Assembly: GCF_900169785.1 (NCBI RefSeq)
Contig: NZ_FWER01000020.1
Location: 33,922 to 97,921 of the forward strand
Length of the DNA: 64,000 nt
Direction: 5' to 3'
DNA from: Rhizobium sullae
GTDB taxonomy: Bacteria; Pseudomonadota; Alphaproteobacteria; Rhizobiales; Rhizobiaceae
This document shows, in pieces, positions 27,310 through 36,672 of the stretch. The stretch's first letter is position 1. Every line of letters begins with the position of its first letter. The notes under the pieces are model-generated. The model was not told the origin of the DNA and did no database searches. It saw only the letters and a program-made list of their open reading frames with translations. The position numbers were made by a program, and so were the translations under genes.

Positions 27310-27954
27310 ATGCGAAAAGCGATCATCGTCTGGGGCGGCTGGCAGGGCCACGAGCCGGAGGCATGCGCAAACGCCGTCGGCGAACTGCTGCGGGAAGACG
27401 GCTTTTCGGTCGAGATTACCGCCGATCTCGACATCTTCGGCTCGCCGGTGATTGCCAACACCGATCTGCTTGTTCCGATCATTACCGGGGAAAAGCTGGA
27501 GAAGGAGCATGCCAATGCGCTAGTGACGGCGGTTCGCGGCGGCCTTGGCCTTGGCGGACATCACGGCGCGCTTGCCACATCCTTCAAGGAAAGTGCGCCA
27601 TTCCGCTATGTTTCGGGCGTCACCTGGGTTTCGCATCCAGGCAACATCATCGACTTCCGCGTGACCGTGAGCCGGCAAAACGATCCGCTGATGCAAGGCA
27701 TTCCGGACTTCGACTACCACTCGGAGCAGTACTACTTGCACTACGATCCGTCGATTGAAATCCTGGCGACAACCACATTCACCGGCGAGTATGACGAGGC
27801 CGCACGCAATGTCGTGATGCCGGTGGTCTTCAAGCGCCATTTCGGTGCGGGCCGTGTCTTTTATTCCGCGCTCGGCCATGTTGCGGCCGAATTCGACCAT
27901 CCGTACATGCCTCTCATTCTTCGCCGTGGCCTTGCCTGGGCTTCACGCCGGTAG
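27310..27954 (+). CDS. ThuA-domain protein (trehalose-utilisation type)
   Basis: 214-residue cytosolic protein of the ThuA family, a class I glutamine amidotransferase-like fold linked in rhizobia to 3-keto disaccharide metabolism. Seen: KAIIVWGGWQGHEPEACAN at the N-terminus, GLGGHHGALATSF in the middle, HYDPSIEILATTTFTGEYDE and PVVFKRHFGAGRVFYSALGH at the C-terminus. The start at 27310 follows gggagacagggc. It precedes the FAH-family gene by 139 bases on the same strand. The gene symbol is not used because similarity is at family level only. Confidence 0.82.
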   Translation: MRKAIIVWGGWQGHEPEACANAVGELLREDGFSVEITADLDIFGSPVIANTDLLVPIITGEKLEKEHANALVTAVRGGLGLGGHHGALATSFKESAPFRYVSGVTWVSHPGNIIDFRVTVSRQNDPLMQGIPDFDYHSEQYYLHYDPSIEILATTTFTGEYDEAARNVVMPVVFKRHFGAGRVFYSALGHVAAEFDHPYMPLILRRGLAWASRR

Positions 27955-28093
27955 CTCTTCGCCCGGCGGCGGCCTGTCCAGTCATAATTTGACCTTGCCC
28001 CGCCGGGACAGATGTGATCGATTTCGGGCGCTGCTGGAGGGCGGCAAATTTCAAATCACATGAGCGCAAGCTCGACCGCGACGGAAGGTCATC

Positions 28094-29251
28094 ATGTCTC
28101 AGCTTCTCGACGACGCCTCATCGGGCGGCCTGTTTGTCGGCCGCGTCTGGAATCCGCAGGCAGCCGGTCCGGCCATTGTCACGATCCGTAACGGAGAGAT
28201 TATCGACATAACGTCCAGGGAAGCGCCGACATTGAGCGCGCTTCTGGAGAAGGATGATCCGGTCGCCTTTGCGCGCGCTGTAACCGGCAAAACACTCGCT
28301 TCGCTCGAAACAGTGGCGGCAAATAGTGTCGGCCGACCCGATGCGGCTAGGCCTTATCTACTGGCACCAGCAGACCTTCAGACCGTGAAGGCTTGCGGCG
28401 TGACCTTCGCGCAATCGATGATCGAGCGGGTGATCGAGGAGAAGGCTGCCGGCAATCCGGATCGTGCGGCGTCGATCCGCGACCGCGTCGGTGCGCTGAT
28501 TGGTGGTAGCCTCGCCAACATCAAGGCAGGCTCTCCGGAAGCGGCAAGGGTCAAGCAGGCGCTGATCGATGAAGGCATGTGGTCGCAGTATCTCGAAGTC
28601 GGCATCGGGCCGGACGCCGAGGTCTTCACCAAATCCCCGGTGCTGTCCTCCGTCGGCTGGGGGGCCGATGTCGGCCTGCATCCGATTTCGACCTGGAACA
28701 ATCCGGAACCGGAAATCGTGCTTGCGGTGAACAGCCGCGGCGAGATCAAGGGCGCGACCCTCGGAAACGACGTCAACCTTCGCGATATCGAAGGCCGCTC
28801 GGCACTGCTGCTTGGCAAGGCGAAAGATAATAATGCCTCCTGCTCCATCGGCCCTTTCGTTCGGCTATTCGACGACTCTTACGGCCTCGGCGATGTCCGC
28901 AAGGCCGAGCTCGACCTGAAGGTCACCGGCGAGGACGGCTTCGTGCTTAACGGAAAGAGTTCAATGTCGAAGATCAGCCGCGACCCGACCGATCTCGTCA
29001 GGCAGACCTGCGGAGCCCATCATCAATATCCGGACGGTTTCATGCTCTTCCTCGGCACGCTTTTTGCCCCGACACAGGACCGCGACGCACCCAATCAAGG
29101 CTTTACGCACAAAATCGGCGATGTAGTCGAGATCTCTTCAGTTGGGCTCGGAACGCTTACAAATACGGTTCGTCTCTCAACCGAATGCTCTCCATGGACG
29201 TTTGGCATTTCGGCGCTGATGACCAACCTCGCAAAGCGGGGGCTGCTCTAG
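28094..29251 (+). CDS. Fumarylacetoacetate hydrolase-family protein
   Basis: 385-residue enzyme of the FAH superfamily, longer N-terminus than simple FAH proteins and similar in layout to 2-keto-3-deoxy-sugar-acid dehydratases or hydrolases. Metal-binding and active-site region: NNPEPEIVLAVNSRGEIKGA with Glu residues, then GNDVNLRDIEGRS and KDNNASCSIGPF. Ribosome site ggaaggtcatc before ATG at 28094. Together with ThuA and the sugar dehydrogenases elsewhere in the window it suggests sugar-acid catabolism, but the substrate cannot be fixed from sequence. Confidence 0.8.
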   Translation: MSQLLDDASSGGLFVGRVWNPQAAGPAIVTIRNGEIIDITSREAPTLSALLEKDDPVAFARAVTGKTLASLETVAANSVGRPDAARPYLLAPADLQTVKACGVTFAQSMIERVIEEKAAGNPDRAASIRDRVGALIGGSLANIKAGSPEAARVKQALIDEGMWSQYLEVGIGPDAEVFTKSPVLSSVGWGADVGLHPISTWNNPEPEIVLAVNSRGEIKGATLGNDVNLRDIEGRSALLLGKAKDNNASCSIGPFVRLFDDSYGLGDVRKAELDLKVTGEDGFVLNGKSSMSKISRDPTDLVRQTCGAHHQYPDGFMLFLGTLFAPTQDRDAPNQGFTHKIGDVVEISSVGLGTLTNTVRLSTECSPWTFGISALMTNLAKRGLL

Positions 29252-29321
29252 CTTGGGAGCGCCCACAGGCTGCTCTCGCTCAAGCCGTTGCGAAGCGATG
29301 CCGTTGTCATCCAGCGAGCAC

Positions 29322-30065
29322 TCAAATCTGCACGATCAGGCCGTCTTCGGCAGTCTCGAAATTTACGGTCGGTCGCTCAGCTAACATATCCTCGCTCATG
29401 TGGGTCAAGATGACACGCTTCGCACAGATCGCCGGAAGATGGTTCTCGAGCGTCGCCAGATCGAGATGGAGCGGCACCGGCTTTCGCCGGAAGTACGCCT
29501 CGGCGATCAGGAGATCGGCGCCTTCAGCCGCTGCGACCAAGGTGTCGGTCCATTCGGTGTCACCCGTGTAGGTCACGATGCGTTTTCCAATCTCGAGTCT
29601 AAGCGCGAAGAACGACCCCTCCGGCTGCCCGTGCCTGACAAGGAAGGGCGTCACCTTCACATTGCCGAAATCTGCCTGCATCCCGGGCTCGAGTTCCCGC
29701 AAATGCAGATCAAAACGCTGTTTTGTTTTTGCAGACCCTGGAAATCCCGTTTCCATCACCCTGACGAACCAGTCCGGCAGCCCTGGAGGCCCGGCAATGA
29801 GCAGAGGCTCCGTCCGCTTTGAAAAGAACTGCGCATCCAGAATGAAGAACGGCAGGCCGCCGAAGTGATCGGCGTGGAAATGGGTCACGAAGATCGCCTG
29901 GATATCGTTTCGGCCGATCCCCAGCTTCTTCATCGCAATGAGTGACGAAGCTCCACAGTCGATCAGGAAGTTCGTGCGCTCGCCTGTGACATGGAAGCAA
30001 GTGTTGAAGCGTCCGCCGCTGCCAAAGGCATCGCCGCATCCGACGAATTGCAGTTGCACCGTCAT
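29322..30065 (-). CDS. MBL-fold metallo-hydrolase (RNase Z-like)
   Basis: Zinc hydrolase of 247 residues with the motif THFHADHFGG near residue 60, TGDTEW with a metal aspartate, and ILTHMSEDM with the last metal histidine. The N-terminus QLQFVGCGDAFGSGGRFNTC is typical of the RNase Z/ElaC-like branch, but the exosite arm of true tRNase Z is not evident. ATG 30065 is preferred over a TTG at 30077 because ggag lies nine bases before it. It is 38 bases downstream of the methylmalonyl-CoA mutase gene on the same strand. Confidence 0.85.
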   Translation of the reverse strand: MTVQLQFVGCGDAFGSGGRFNTCFHVTGERTNFLIDCGASSLIAMKKLGIGRNDIQAIFVTHFHADHFGGLPFFILDAQFFSKRTEPLLIAGPPGLPDWFVRVMETGFPGSAKTKQRFDLHLRELEPGMQADFGNVKVTPFLVRHGQPEGSFFALRLEIGKRIVTYTGDTEWTDTLVAAAEGADLLIAEAYFRRKPVPLHLDLATLENHLPAICAKRVILTHMSEDMLAERPTVNFETAEDGLIVQI

Positions 30066-30103
30066 ATTATTCTCCAACGCGAATGTAGCCGTTTGTTTAA
30101 CCG

Positions 30104-32242
30104 CTACCGGTTGCGCCGGATCCCCTGCAGGAGATCGAGAACGGAGTTGGCGGCATCGAGGACGTTCGTGCCGGGGCCGAAAACGGCGGAGATGCCGTGA
30201 TCGGCCAGAAACTGATAGTCCTGGCGCGGGATGACACCGCCACAGATGACGATGACATCGCCGCCGCCCTTGGCTCTCAAGCTCTCGACGAGCTGCGGCA
30301 GCAGGGTCTTGTGGCCGGCGGCAAGCGACGAGACACCGATGACGTTGACAGTCTCGCTGATCGCCATTTGGGCGGCCTCTTCCGGTGTCTGGAAGAGCGG
30401 GCCCGTCAGTACGTCGAAGCCGATATCGCCGAAAGCCGACGCGATCACCTTGGCGCCGCGGTCGTGCCCATCCTGGCCGAGTTTAGCGACCATGATCTTC
30501 GGCTTGCGGCCCAGCGCCTCGCTTACCGTCGACATGCGGTTCTTCAAAACGGCGAGTTCCGGCTCGCCGCGATAGGCTTCGCCGTAGACATCCCTGACGA
30601 CCTCGGGTGTCGCCACATGATCGCCGAAGGCCCGGCGCATCGCATCCGTTATCTCGCCGACGGTGGCCCGCGACCGCGCCGCCTCGATGGCGGCTTCGAG
30701 CAGATTACCTTTGCCGCTGCGCGCCACCTCCGCGAGGGCTGCGAGCGTTTCAGCGGCCTTGGCGCCGTCGCGCCGCCGTCTCGTCTCCTCGAGCCGCTTG
30801 ATTTGCGACGTTCTCACGGCACTGTTGTCGATATCGAGGATGTCGATCGGCTGTTCGTTGTCGAGACGGTATTTGTTGACGCCGACGATGATCTCGTCGC
30901 CCTTGTCAACCGCCGCCTGGCGGCGGGCAGCGGCTTCCTCGATCAGCCGCTTCGGCAGGCCGTCGTTGACGGCGCGCGTCATGCCGCCAAGCGCCTCAAC
31001 CTCCTCGATCAGGCTCCATGCCTTGTCGGCAAGTTCCTTGGTCAAGCTTTCTACGTAGTAAGAGCCGGCAAGCGGATCGACGACCTTGGTGACGCCGGTC
31101 TCGTGGCTCAGGATGAGCTGTGTGTTGCGGGCGATGCGGGCGGAAAATTCCGTGGGCAGCGCGAGGGCCTCGTCGAAGGAATTGGTGTGCAGCGACTGCG
31201 TGCCGCCAAGCACCGCCGACATCGCCTCGAAGGCCGTGCGGACGATATTGTTGTAGGGATCCTGTTCCTGCAGCGACACGCCGGAGGTCTGGCAATGGGT
31301 GCGCAGCATCAGCGATGCCGATTTTTGCGGTTTGAAGTCCTCCATGATCCGGGTCCAGAGCAGGCGGGCGGCGCGCAGCTTTGCCGCCTCCATGAAGAAG
31401 TTCATGCCGACCGCGAAGAAGAAGGAAAGACGTCCGGCGAAATCGTCCACGTTCAGGCCCTTGGCGATGGCGGCCCGCACATATTCGCGGCCGTCGGCCA
31501 GCGTGAAGGCGAGCTCCTGCACCAGCGTCGCACCTGCTTCCTGCATGTGATAGCCCGAGATCGAGATCGAATTGAACTTCGGCATTTCCTTCGCCGTATA
31601 TTCGATGATGTCTGCGACGATCCGCATCGAGGGTTCGGGTGGATAGATATAGGTATTGCGGACCATGAACTCCTTGAGGATGTCGTTCTGGATGGTCCCG
31701 GAAAGCTCTGCCCTCGATACGCCTTGCTCCTCGCCTGCAACGATGAAGGAGGCGAGGATCGGGATCACCGCACCGTTCATGGTCATCGACACGGACATCT
31801 CGCTCAGCGGAATGCCGTCGAAGAGGATCTTCATGTCTTCGACGCTGTCGATCGCCACGCCGGCCTTGCCGACATCTCCCTCGACGCGCGGATGGTCGCT
31901 GTCGTAGCCGCGATGGGTGGCGAGATCGAAGGCGACGGAGAGACCTTTCTGGCCGGCGGCGAGATTGCGGCGATAGAAGGCATTGGATTCCTCAGCCGTC
32001 GAAAACCCCGCATATTGCCGGATCGTCCAAGGTCTGCCGGCATACATGGTGGCGCGCGGGCCGCGGGTGAAAGGCGCAAATCCCGGAAGGGAGTCGAGAT
32101 GCCCAGCGCCTTCCAGATCTGCGGCCGTGTAGAGCGGCTTGACGTCGATGCCTTCCGGTGTGCGCCAGGTCAACGTCCCGAGCGGAGCGCGCAGTTCCTT
32201 CTCCGCTAATGCCGCCCAATCCGCAGTCGTCTTCTTGGCCAT
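30104..32242 (-). CDS. Methylmalonyl-CoA mutase, adenosylcobalamin-dependent
   Basis: Cytosolic B12 enzyme that interconverts methylmalonyl-CoA and succinyl-CoA in propionyl-CoA or polyhydroxybutyrate-linked metabolism. 712 residues from the ATG at 32242, which has ggaggaaaac upstream. The N-terminal TIM-barrel has YAGFSTAEESNAFYRRNLA and GLSVAFDLATHRGYDSDH; the C-terminal cobalamin domain has GQDGHDRGAKV with the axial histidine (DxHxxG). It is a single-chain, full-length homodimer type. No mutase chaperone (MeaB) or epimerase is nearby. The cobalamin importer at 48.5-51.3 kb could serve it. Confidence 0.95.
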   Translation of the reverse strand: MAKKTTADWAALAEKELRAPLGTLTWRTPEGIDVKPLYTAADLEGAGHLDSLPGFAPFTRGPRATMYAGRPWTIRQYAGFSTAEESNAFYRRNLAAGQKGLSVAFDLATHRGYDSDHPRVEGDVGKAGVAIDSVEDMKILFDGIPLSEMSVSMTMNGAVIPILASFIVAGEEQGVSRAELSGTIQNDILKEFMVRNTYIYPPEPSMRIVADIIEYTAKEMPKFNSISISGYHMQEAGATLVQELAFTLADGREYVRAAIAKGLNVDDFAGRLSFFFAVGMNFFMEAAKLRAARLLWTRIMEDFKPQKSASLMLRTHCQTSGVSLQEQDPYNNIVRTAFEAMSAVLGGTQSLHTNSFDEALALPTEFSARIARNTQLILSHETGVTKVVDPLAGSYYVESLTKELADKAWSLIEEVEALGGMTRAVNDGLPKRLIEEAAARRQAAVDKGDEIIVGVNKYRLDNEQPIDILDIDNSAVRTSQIKRLEETRRRRDGAKAAETLAALAEVARSGKGNLLEAAIEAARSRATVGEITDAMRRAFGDHVATPEVVRDVYGEAYRGEPELAVLKNRMSTVSEALGRKPKIMVAKLGQDGHDRGAKVIASAFGDIGFDVLTGPLFQTPEEAAQMAISETVNVIGVSSLAAGHKTLLPQLVESLRAKGGGDVIVICGGVIPRQDYQFLADHGISAVFGPGTNVLDAANSVLDLLQGIRRNR

Positions 32243-32360
32243 GTTTTCCTCCGGCATTTTTGGTTTTGACCGTACGCTATCACTCGAAGCGCATGCGACG
32301 CGATAGGGCCTTAGGATAATTTACGCAGGAAGCCGGCGATTTCCATGGCCAGCGTGACGC

Positions 32361-32492
32361 CTATCGCGCCTGTCTCGACCGCCAGCGCAGGAGGTAGGAT
32401 TCGAGCGCATAGGCGTGACCGTTGAGAGTGAAGCCGGCTAAGCCGAGAACGAACACACCGATCATGACGAGGGCCATGTCGAAACGCTTGCA
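32361..32492 (-). pseudogene. ABC transporter permease C-terminal fragment
   Basis: Minus-strand frame ending in TAG at 32361 reads FDMALVMIGVFVLGLAGFTL and then LESYLLRWRSRQAR, a pattern typical of the last helix and tail of SsuC/TauC/NtrB-type (sulfonate, taurine, nitrate) ABC permeases. Only ~43 codons remain and there is no start. It lies in a decayed zone next to a recombinase fragment. Confidence 0.5.
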
Positions 32493-32516
32493 GCCCGGCG
32501 ATGACCAGCGCGCCGG

Positions 32517-32786
32517 GAGTTCGAACGAGAACTGATCATTGAACGGACCAAAGCCGGTCTGCCGTCAGCCCGTGCACGAGGACGACATGGCGGTCGTCGC
32601 TTCAAGATGACCCCGGCCAAGATGCGTCTCGCGCATGCAGCAATTGGGAAACCGGAAACCAGTGTGCGCGATCTTTGTGAGGAACTCGGGATTACCCGGC
32701 AGACGCTCTACGGCTTCGTCGGATCGAACGGTGAATTGAGAGCCGATGGTGAAAAGCTGCTCAGCCGTCGCAAGCGGGAAACCTGA
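32517..32786 (+). pseudogene. Serine recombinase (resolvase/invertase) C-terminal fragment
   Basis: Open frame of about 89 codons to TGA at 32784: EFERELIIERTKAGLPSARA, then MTPAKMRLAHAAIGKPETSV and the helix-turn-helix DLCEELGITRQTLYGFV, ending LLSRRKRET. These are the E-helix and DNA-binding domain of Tn3-type resolvases/DNA invertases. The catalytic N-terminal domain with the active serine is missing, so it is inactive. It marks a past transposon or integrative element between the mutase and the adenylate cyclase. Confidence 0.75.
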
Positions 32787-32899
32787 AGCATGCGAGGCAG
32801 ACAGCGTCCCCCCTTCTCCGGCCGCTCTCGACGACCCCATCTCGTACCTTGGTTCGGGGAAGTTTTACAGCAAGCCATGACCCTATCCGGACCTTTTTA

Positions 32900-33110
32900 C
32901 GCCGATTTCCTTCCCCGATAACTGACATTGCGTGCAACCAATGGTCATAACCTAAACTCGCCCTTTATCGACCCATTTTCGCTGCCCGATAAGCGACATT
33001 CGCGCGACCGCCTCCCATGACCCTTGCTGACCTTCTTGAGCCGTTGCTCTTGCCAGAAAGCAGACATTGGCCGCGACCAGTGCTCATGATCCGTTCCTGA
33101 CCTTTCCTAC
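32900..33110 (+). repeat. Three imperfect ~70-bp direct repeats
   Basis: Three successive units share a core of the form GCCCGATAAGCGACATT followed by gCGCGACC and a CATGACC/CATGATCC then TGACCTTtC block. The gacatt core lies at 32924, 32995 and 33063, that is 71 and 68 bases apart. The array ends about 90 bases before the adenylate cyclase start at 33199 and so lies in its promoter region. Confidence 0.65.
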
Positions 33111-33198
33111 GAGGTAGGTCCGGGGTCGGACTGATAGACTCGGTCATGAAGCGTCGGTACACTGCCGGACTGCTTTCTGATGTGAGTAATCGCCGAAC

Positions 33199-34926
33199 AT
33201 GACCGACGAACACATCCAGCGTCGACTCGCCGCCGTAATGGCTGCCGATGTCGTTGGCTACAGCCGCCTCATGGAAACGGATGAGGCCGGCACGCTGGCC
33301 GCGCTCAAGTCCCGACGTAAGCAAGTGCTGCAGCCGTTGGTCGCCAGGCACCATGGCCGGGTCTTTAAGGTGACTGGCGACGGCGTGATGGTGGAGTTCG
33401 CCAGCGCCGTCAATGCTTTGCAATGCGCCGTAGACGTGCAGCATGCGATGGCTGCCGCCAATGCCGCTCTGCCTGAGAAGCTCCGTATCGTGCTGCGCAT
33501 TGGCGTCAATTTAGGTGATGTGATGGTCGAGGGCAGTGACCTTTATGGCGATGGCGTCAACATCGCTGCGCGACTGGAAACCACCGCCGAGCCAGGCGGC
33601 ATCCTTATCTCCGGAACGATCTACGACCACGTTCGAAATAAGATCGAGGTTGGCTTCGAGGATCTCGGGGCCCAAGCCGTGAAGAACATTGCCCTGCCAG
33701 TGCGCATCTACCGCGTTTCCGGCACGCCGCCTGTTGTGATTTCCACATTCAAGACCATCGCCGACAAGCCTTCGATTGCCGTTCTGCCATTCACGAACAT
33801 GAGCAGCGATCCCGAGCAGGAGTACTTCGCTGACGGTCTGGCGGAAGACCTGATCACTGACTTGTCGAAGGTGCCCGGTCTGTTGGTGATCGCACGCAAC
33901 TCTACATTCGCCTACAAGGGGAGGTCAGTCGATGTCCGCTCCGTCGCCAGGGATCTGAGAGTGCGTTATGTGCTTGAAGGAAGTGTGCGCAGGGAGAAGG
34001 CAAGGGTGCGGATCAATGCCCAGCTAATCGACGCGACGGACAGCAGTCATCTCTGGGCTGATCGCTTCGACCGAGATTTGGCGGACGTCTTCCTGTTGCA
34101 GGACGAGGTCGTCCATACGATTGTAAGTGCCCTGTCCGGCGTGTTGCCGGGCGCTGTGACCTTCAGCACACGTAGGACGGCAAGTCTCGAAGCGTATGAT
34201 CTCTTCGTCCGCGGCCGAGTGCTGGTGATTCAGTCTCCCGAAAGCAACAGGGCCGCGCCGCCGCTCTTGGAAAGGGCAATCGAGCTTGATCCCGGCTTCG
34301 CCGATGCTCACGCATGGCTCTCGATGAGCCACCATTTCGCGTGGGCCTATTGGCTGGATGCTCCAGAGCGACATCATTCGCTGGCTCTGGCGGCCGCCCG
34401 GCGCGCCGTATCGCTTGACCCGGAAAATGCAGTGGCCCATGCAATCCTCGGCGACGTGCTGATCTACGATGGCAAGCCGGATGAAGGCGCGGCGGAACTG
34501 GCCATGGCCCTTCGGATCAACCCCAATCATGCCGATGCCTGGGCGTTCCTGGGGCAACTGAAGGCGTTCGAGGGAGAGGCTATCGAGGGCATCGGACATT
34601 TGCGCCACGCCATTCGCCTCAATCCGCACCCGCCGGGGTGGTACTATTGGCTTCTCGGGCTCGCCCAATACGCAGCGGGTCAATACGCCGATGCCGTCGA
34701 AACGCTTCGGCATGAGGCAACGCACCGGCTCGGCTCGCAACGCATCCTGGCTGCAAGTCTGGCGCGGCTGGGGTATATGGAAGAGGCCAAGGAAGAAGCA
34801 AGGGAATTCCTCGCCTTGAATCCGGACTTTTCAATCCAGCACTGGGCAAGCACACAACCGTTCCGGCACCAGGCTGATCGACAGCATTTCATCGATGGCT
34901 ACGAAGGCGCCGGCCTGCCACCGTAG
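33199..34926 (+). CDS. Class III adenylate/guanylate cyclase with TolB-like and TPR domains
   Basis: 575-residue cytosolic nucleotide cyclase. The catalytic domain covers about residues 8-170: RLAAVMAADVVGYSRLM with the first metal Asp, VFKVTGDGVMVEF with the second, and DLYGDGVNIAARLE. A middle domain (190-330) begins KPSIAVLPFTNMSSDPEQEY, the TolB-like N-terminal module usual in rhizobial cyclases. The C-terminal ~240 residues are TPR repeats (AHAILGDVLIYDG, ADAWAFLGQLKAFEG). Such genes are strongly amplified in rhizobia and respond to poorly known signals. The GNAT gene follows after 8 bases. Confidence 0.93.
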   Translation: MTDEHIQRRLAAVMAADVVGYSRLMETDEAGTLAALKSRRKQVLQPLVARHHGRVFKVTGDGVMVEFASAVNALQCAVDVQHAMAAANAALPEKLRIVLRIGVNLGDVMVEGSDLYGDGVNIAARLETTAEPGGILISGTIYDHVRNKIEVGFEDLGAQAVKNIALPVRIYRVSGTPPVVISTFKTIADKPSIAVLPFTNMSSDPEQEYFADGLAEDLITDLSKVPGLLVIARNSTFAYKGRSVDVRSVARDLRVRYVLEGSVRREKARVRINAQLIDATDSSHLWADRFDRDLADVFLLQDEVVHTIVSALSGVLPGAVTFSTRRTASLEAYDLFVRGRVLVIQSPESNRAAPPLLERAIELDPGFADAHAWLSMSHHFAWAYWLDAPERHHSLALAAARRAVSLDPENAVAHAILGDVLIYDGKPDEGAAELAMALRINPNHADAWAFLGQLKAFEGEAIEGIGHLRHAIRLNPHPPGWYYWLLGLAQYAAGQYADAVETLRHEATHRLGSQRILAASLARLGYMEEAKEEAREFLALNPDFSIQHWASTQPFRHQADRQHFIDGYEGAGLPP

Positions 34927-34934
34927 GGCCGGAC

Positions 34935-35459
34935 GTGGCCGCAACCCACCCGTGCAAACTTGGATATCTAGCCTTGCTGACCATTCGCACAGCCACACTT
35001 GCCGACGCAGACGCGATTTGGAGCATAGTCGAGCCCATCTTGCGGGCAGGCGAAACCTACGCGCTGCCGCGTGACTGGAGCAGATCCGACGCGCTGTCAT
35101 ACTGGTTTTCCCCGGATTACGAGGTGTTCGTCGCAGAGACGGACGAACTGGTGATAGGAACTTATTATCTGCATGCGAATCATCGGGGCGGCGGTGCCCA
35201 CGTCGCCAACTGCGGCTATATGACCGCGCCGGACTCGGTCGGCCAGGGCGTCGCGACGGCGATGTGTCAGCACTCTCTGAGACACGCGGCTGCGCGAGGC
35301 TTCCGGGCCATGCAGTTCAACTGCGTGGTCAGTACCAACAAACGCGCGGTCAAGCTTTGGCGTCATCTTGGATTCGACGTTGTCGGAACGATTCCGCACG
35401 GTTTCGAGCATCCGATTGTGGGATTCGTGGACACCCTGGTAATGCACCGATCGCTCTGA
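34935..35459 (+). CDS. GNAT-family N-acetyltransferase
   Basis: 174 residues from a GTG at 34935; the fold itself starts at LTIRTATLADADAIWSIVEP, so a TTG at 34974 is also possible. The acetyl-CoA loop is NCGYMTAPDSVGQGVATAMC (Q/R-x-x-G-x-G/A pattern), followed by FNCVVSTNKRAVKLWRHLGF, the typical last helix. Substrate unknown; family members acetylate small amines, amino acids or antibiotics. It begins 8 bases after the cyclase and may be co-transcribed. Confidence 0.85.
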   Translation: MAATHPCKLGYLALLTIRTATLADADAIWSIVEPILRAGETYALPRDWSRSDALSYWFSPDYEVFVAETDELVIGTYYLHANHRGGGAHVANCGYMTAPDSVGQGVATAMCQHSLRHAAARGFRAMQFNCVVSTNKRAVKLWRHLGFDVVGTIPHGFEHPIVGFVDTLVMHRSL

Positions 35460-35780
35460 CTGGCATGCGCAGGCGCATAGCGGCCGCTTCTGTAACAGGC
35501 CCTCCCGAGTCAATCCCTTACGAGCTTAACCCCTCGCCGAGTGCTTGCTTCTGTCCTCAGTCGACGCTGAGGTCGCTGCTTTATGGGACATTGGAAGATC
35601 CCTCCAGCGAAAACCCTTCATGCGGCGACCAAGTATCGACCGCGCAGACAACCGTGCTCCCGGCAAACGCCATCAACAACGCAACATGAAACAGCGGTCC
35701 GCACACAATTGGCACTTGGGCCGGTCGATACCGCAGAGGATCGACGACCAGCAAGAAGGCCGCAGATGGCTGGCGGCGGA
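35460..35780. other. Decayed region, no intact gene
   Basis: No frame with plausible start and product. Minus-strand reading continues from the broken VOC gene to a stop near 35581 (LLVVDPLRYRPAQVPIVCG and onward) with no recognisable family; this may be fusion of unrelated debris after the frameshift. Confidence 0.4.
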
Positions 35781-36114
35781 CTGCGGCTGTACATGAAAGC
35801 CGTACCCTGCGCCTTATCACGCGCCTCGCGTCAACCGGCCGCGACCGCCTTGTCGGTGATCGTATCCACACCTCGCGGCTCTCCTGCGAAATGACGAGCA
35901 GCATTTCGCTTGGCGAATATGCATCGGCAATCCGCTTGGACCTGAACTGACTGAACTTGTCGTGCGTCAGCAGCATGATGAAGGTCGTTTCGGAGAACAC
36001 CATGCACGCGGAGGTCTCGTCCGTGAAGTTGGGCTGGTTCACCGCGCCGATCGCCTCGTAAAAGGCTTTAGACTTAGCAAGGTCGGCGACCGGCAGATTG
36101 CGAAGACCGGCCAT
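35781..36114 (-). pseudogene. VOC-family protein, frameshifted
   Basis: The N-terminal half is clear: LRNLPVADLAKSKAFYEAIG, DETSACMVFSETTFIMLLTH and KFSQFRSKRIADAYSPSEML. At about 35880 the frame shifts; the continuation GVDTITDKAVAAG is in another frame and is interrupted by TGA, followed by DKAQGTAFMYSR. The C-terminal metal glutamate block is not recognisable. This is an inactivated lactoylglutathione lyase-like gene. Confidence 0.7.
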
Positions 36115-36202
36115 TTGCGTTCAGTGATGAATCGCGGCTCCAGGTCGCCCGGTTCAATGCGAAATGGTATGCTCTTCGTGTCGTCGGCAAGGGAGGTTCG
36201 GT

Positions 36203-36672
36203 ATGCCCGTAACCATTGGAGCGCACCATCTGGCATTGTTCACACACGACATGGACCGTTTCATTCGCTTCTACGAAGAGATCTTCGACGCGGATACGAC
36301 GTTCGATCTTTCTGAGCCCGGTCCGGGTGGCGGCACTCTTCGTCACTCGCTTATCGACCTTGGAGGCGGCTTGCCCTTCATCCGTTCCAAATGCCGGAAC
36401 CGACGGGGCATGAGGGTGGCTCGATGGAGATGGGGAAGAGAGGTCACATAGATCATCTCGCACTGAAGGTAGACGATGAAGAGCGCTTGCAGGAAGTCAG
36501 GCGACGTCTAGTGAGGGCCGGCGCTTCCGATGGGACCATTACGGATTTCGGCGCTATCCGTCTTGTCAGCTTCAAGGACCCGGATGGAATGGAAGGTGAG
36601 GTCGCACGGTGGACCGATAGCAAACGCGTGCTCGGCTTTCATGAACGCAACCAGGAGACTTGGCAAGACTAA
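36203..36672 (+). pseudogene. VOC-family protein, single frameshift
   Basis: Starts with ATG 36203 behind gggagg. The first frame gives MPVTIGAHHLALFTHDMDR and FIRFYEEIFDADTTFDLSE through LIDLGGGLPF, then breaks at about 36385; the second frame continues MPEPTGHEGG, GHIDHLALKVDDEERLQEV and LVSFKDPDGMEGEVARW to the stop at 36672. A one-base indel would restore a 155-residue protein. Either a recent pseudogene or a sequencing error. Confidence 0.7.

Noticed and set aside
30197..32209. 670-codon open frame on the plus strand
   Set aside because: It is exactly antisense to the well-supported methylmalonyl-CoA mutase; long antisense frames are expected in GC-rich codon use, and its product has no family features.
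32900..33110. Repeat array considered as CRISPR
   Set aside because: Only three units, whole unit degenerate, no constant repeat with variable spacers and no cas genes.
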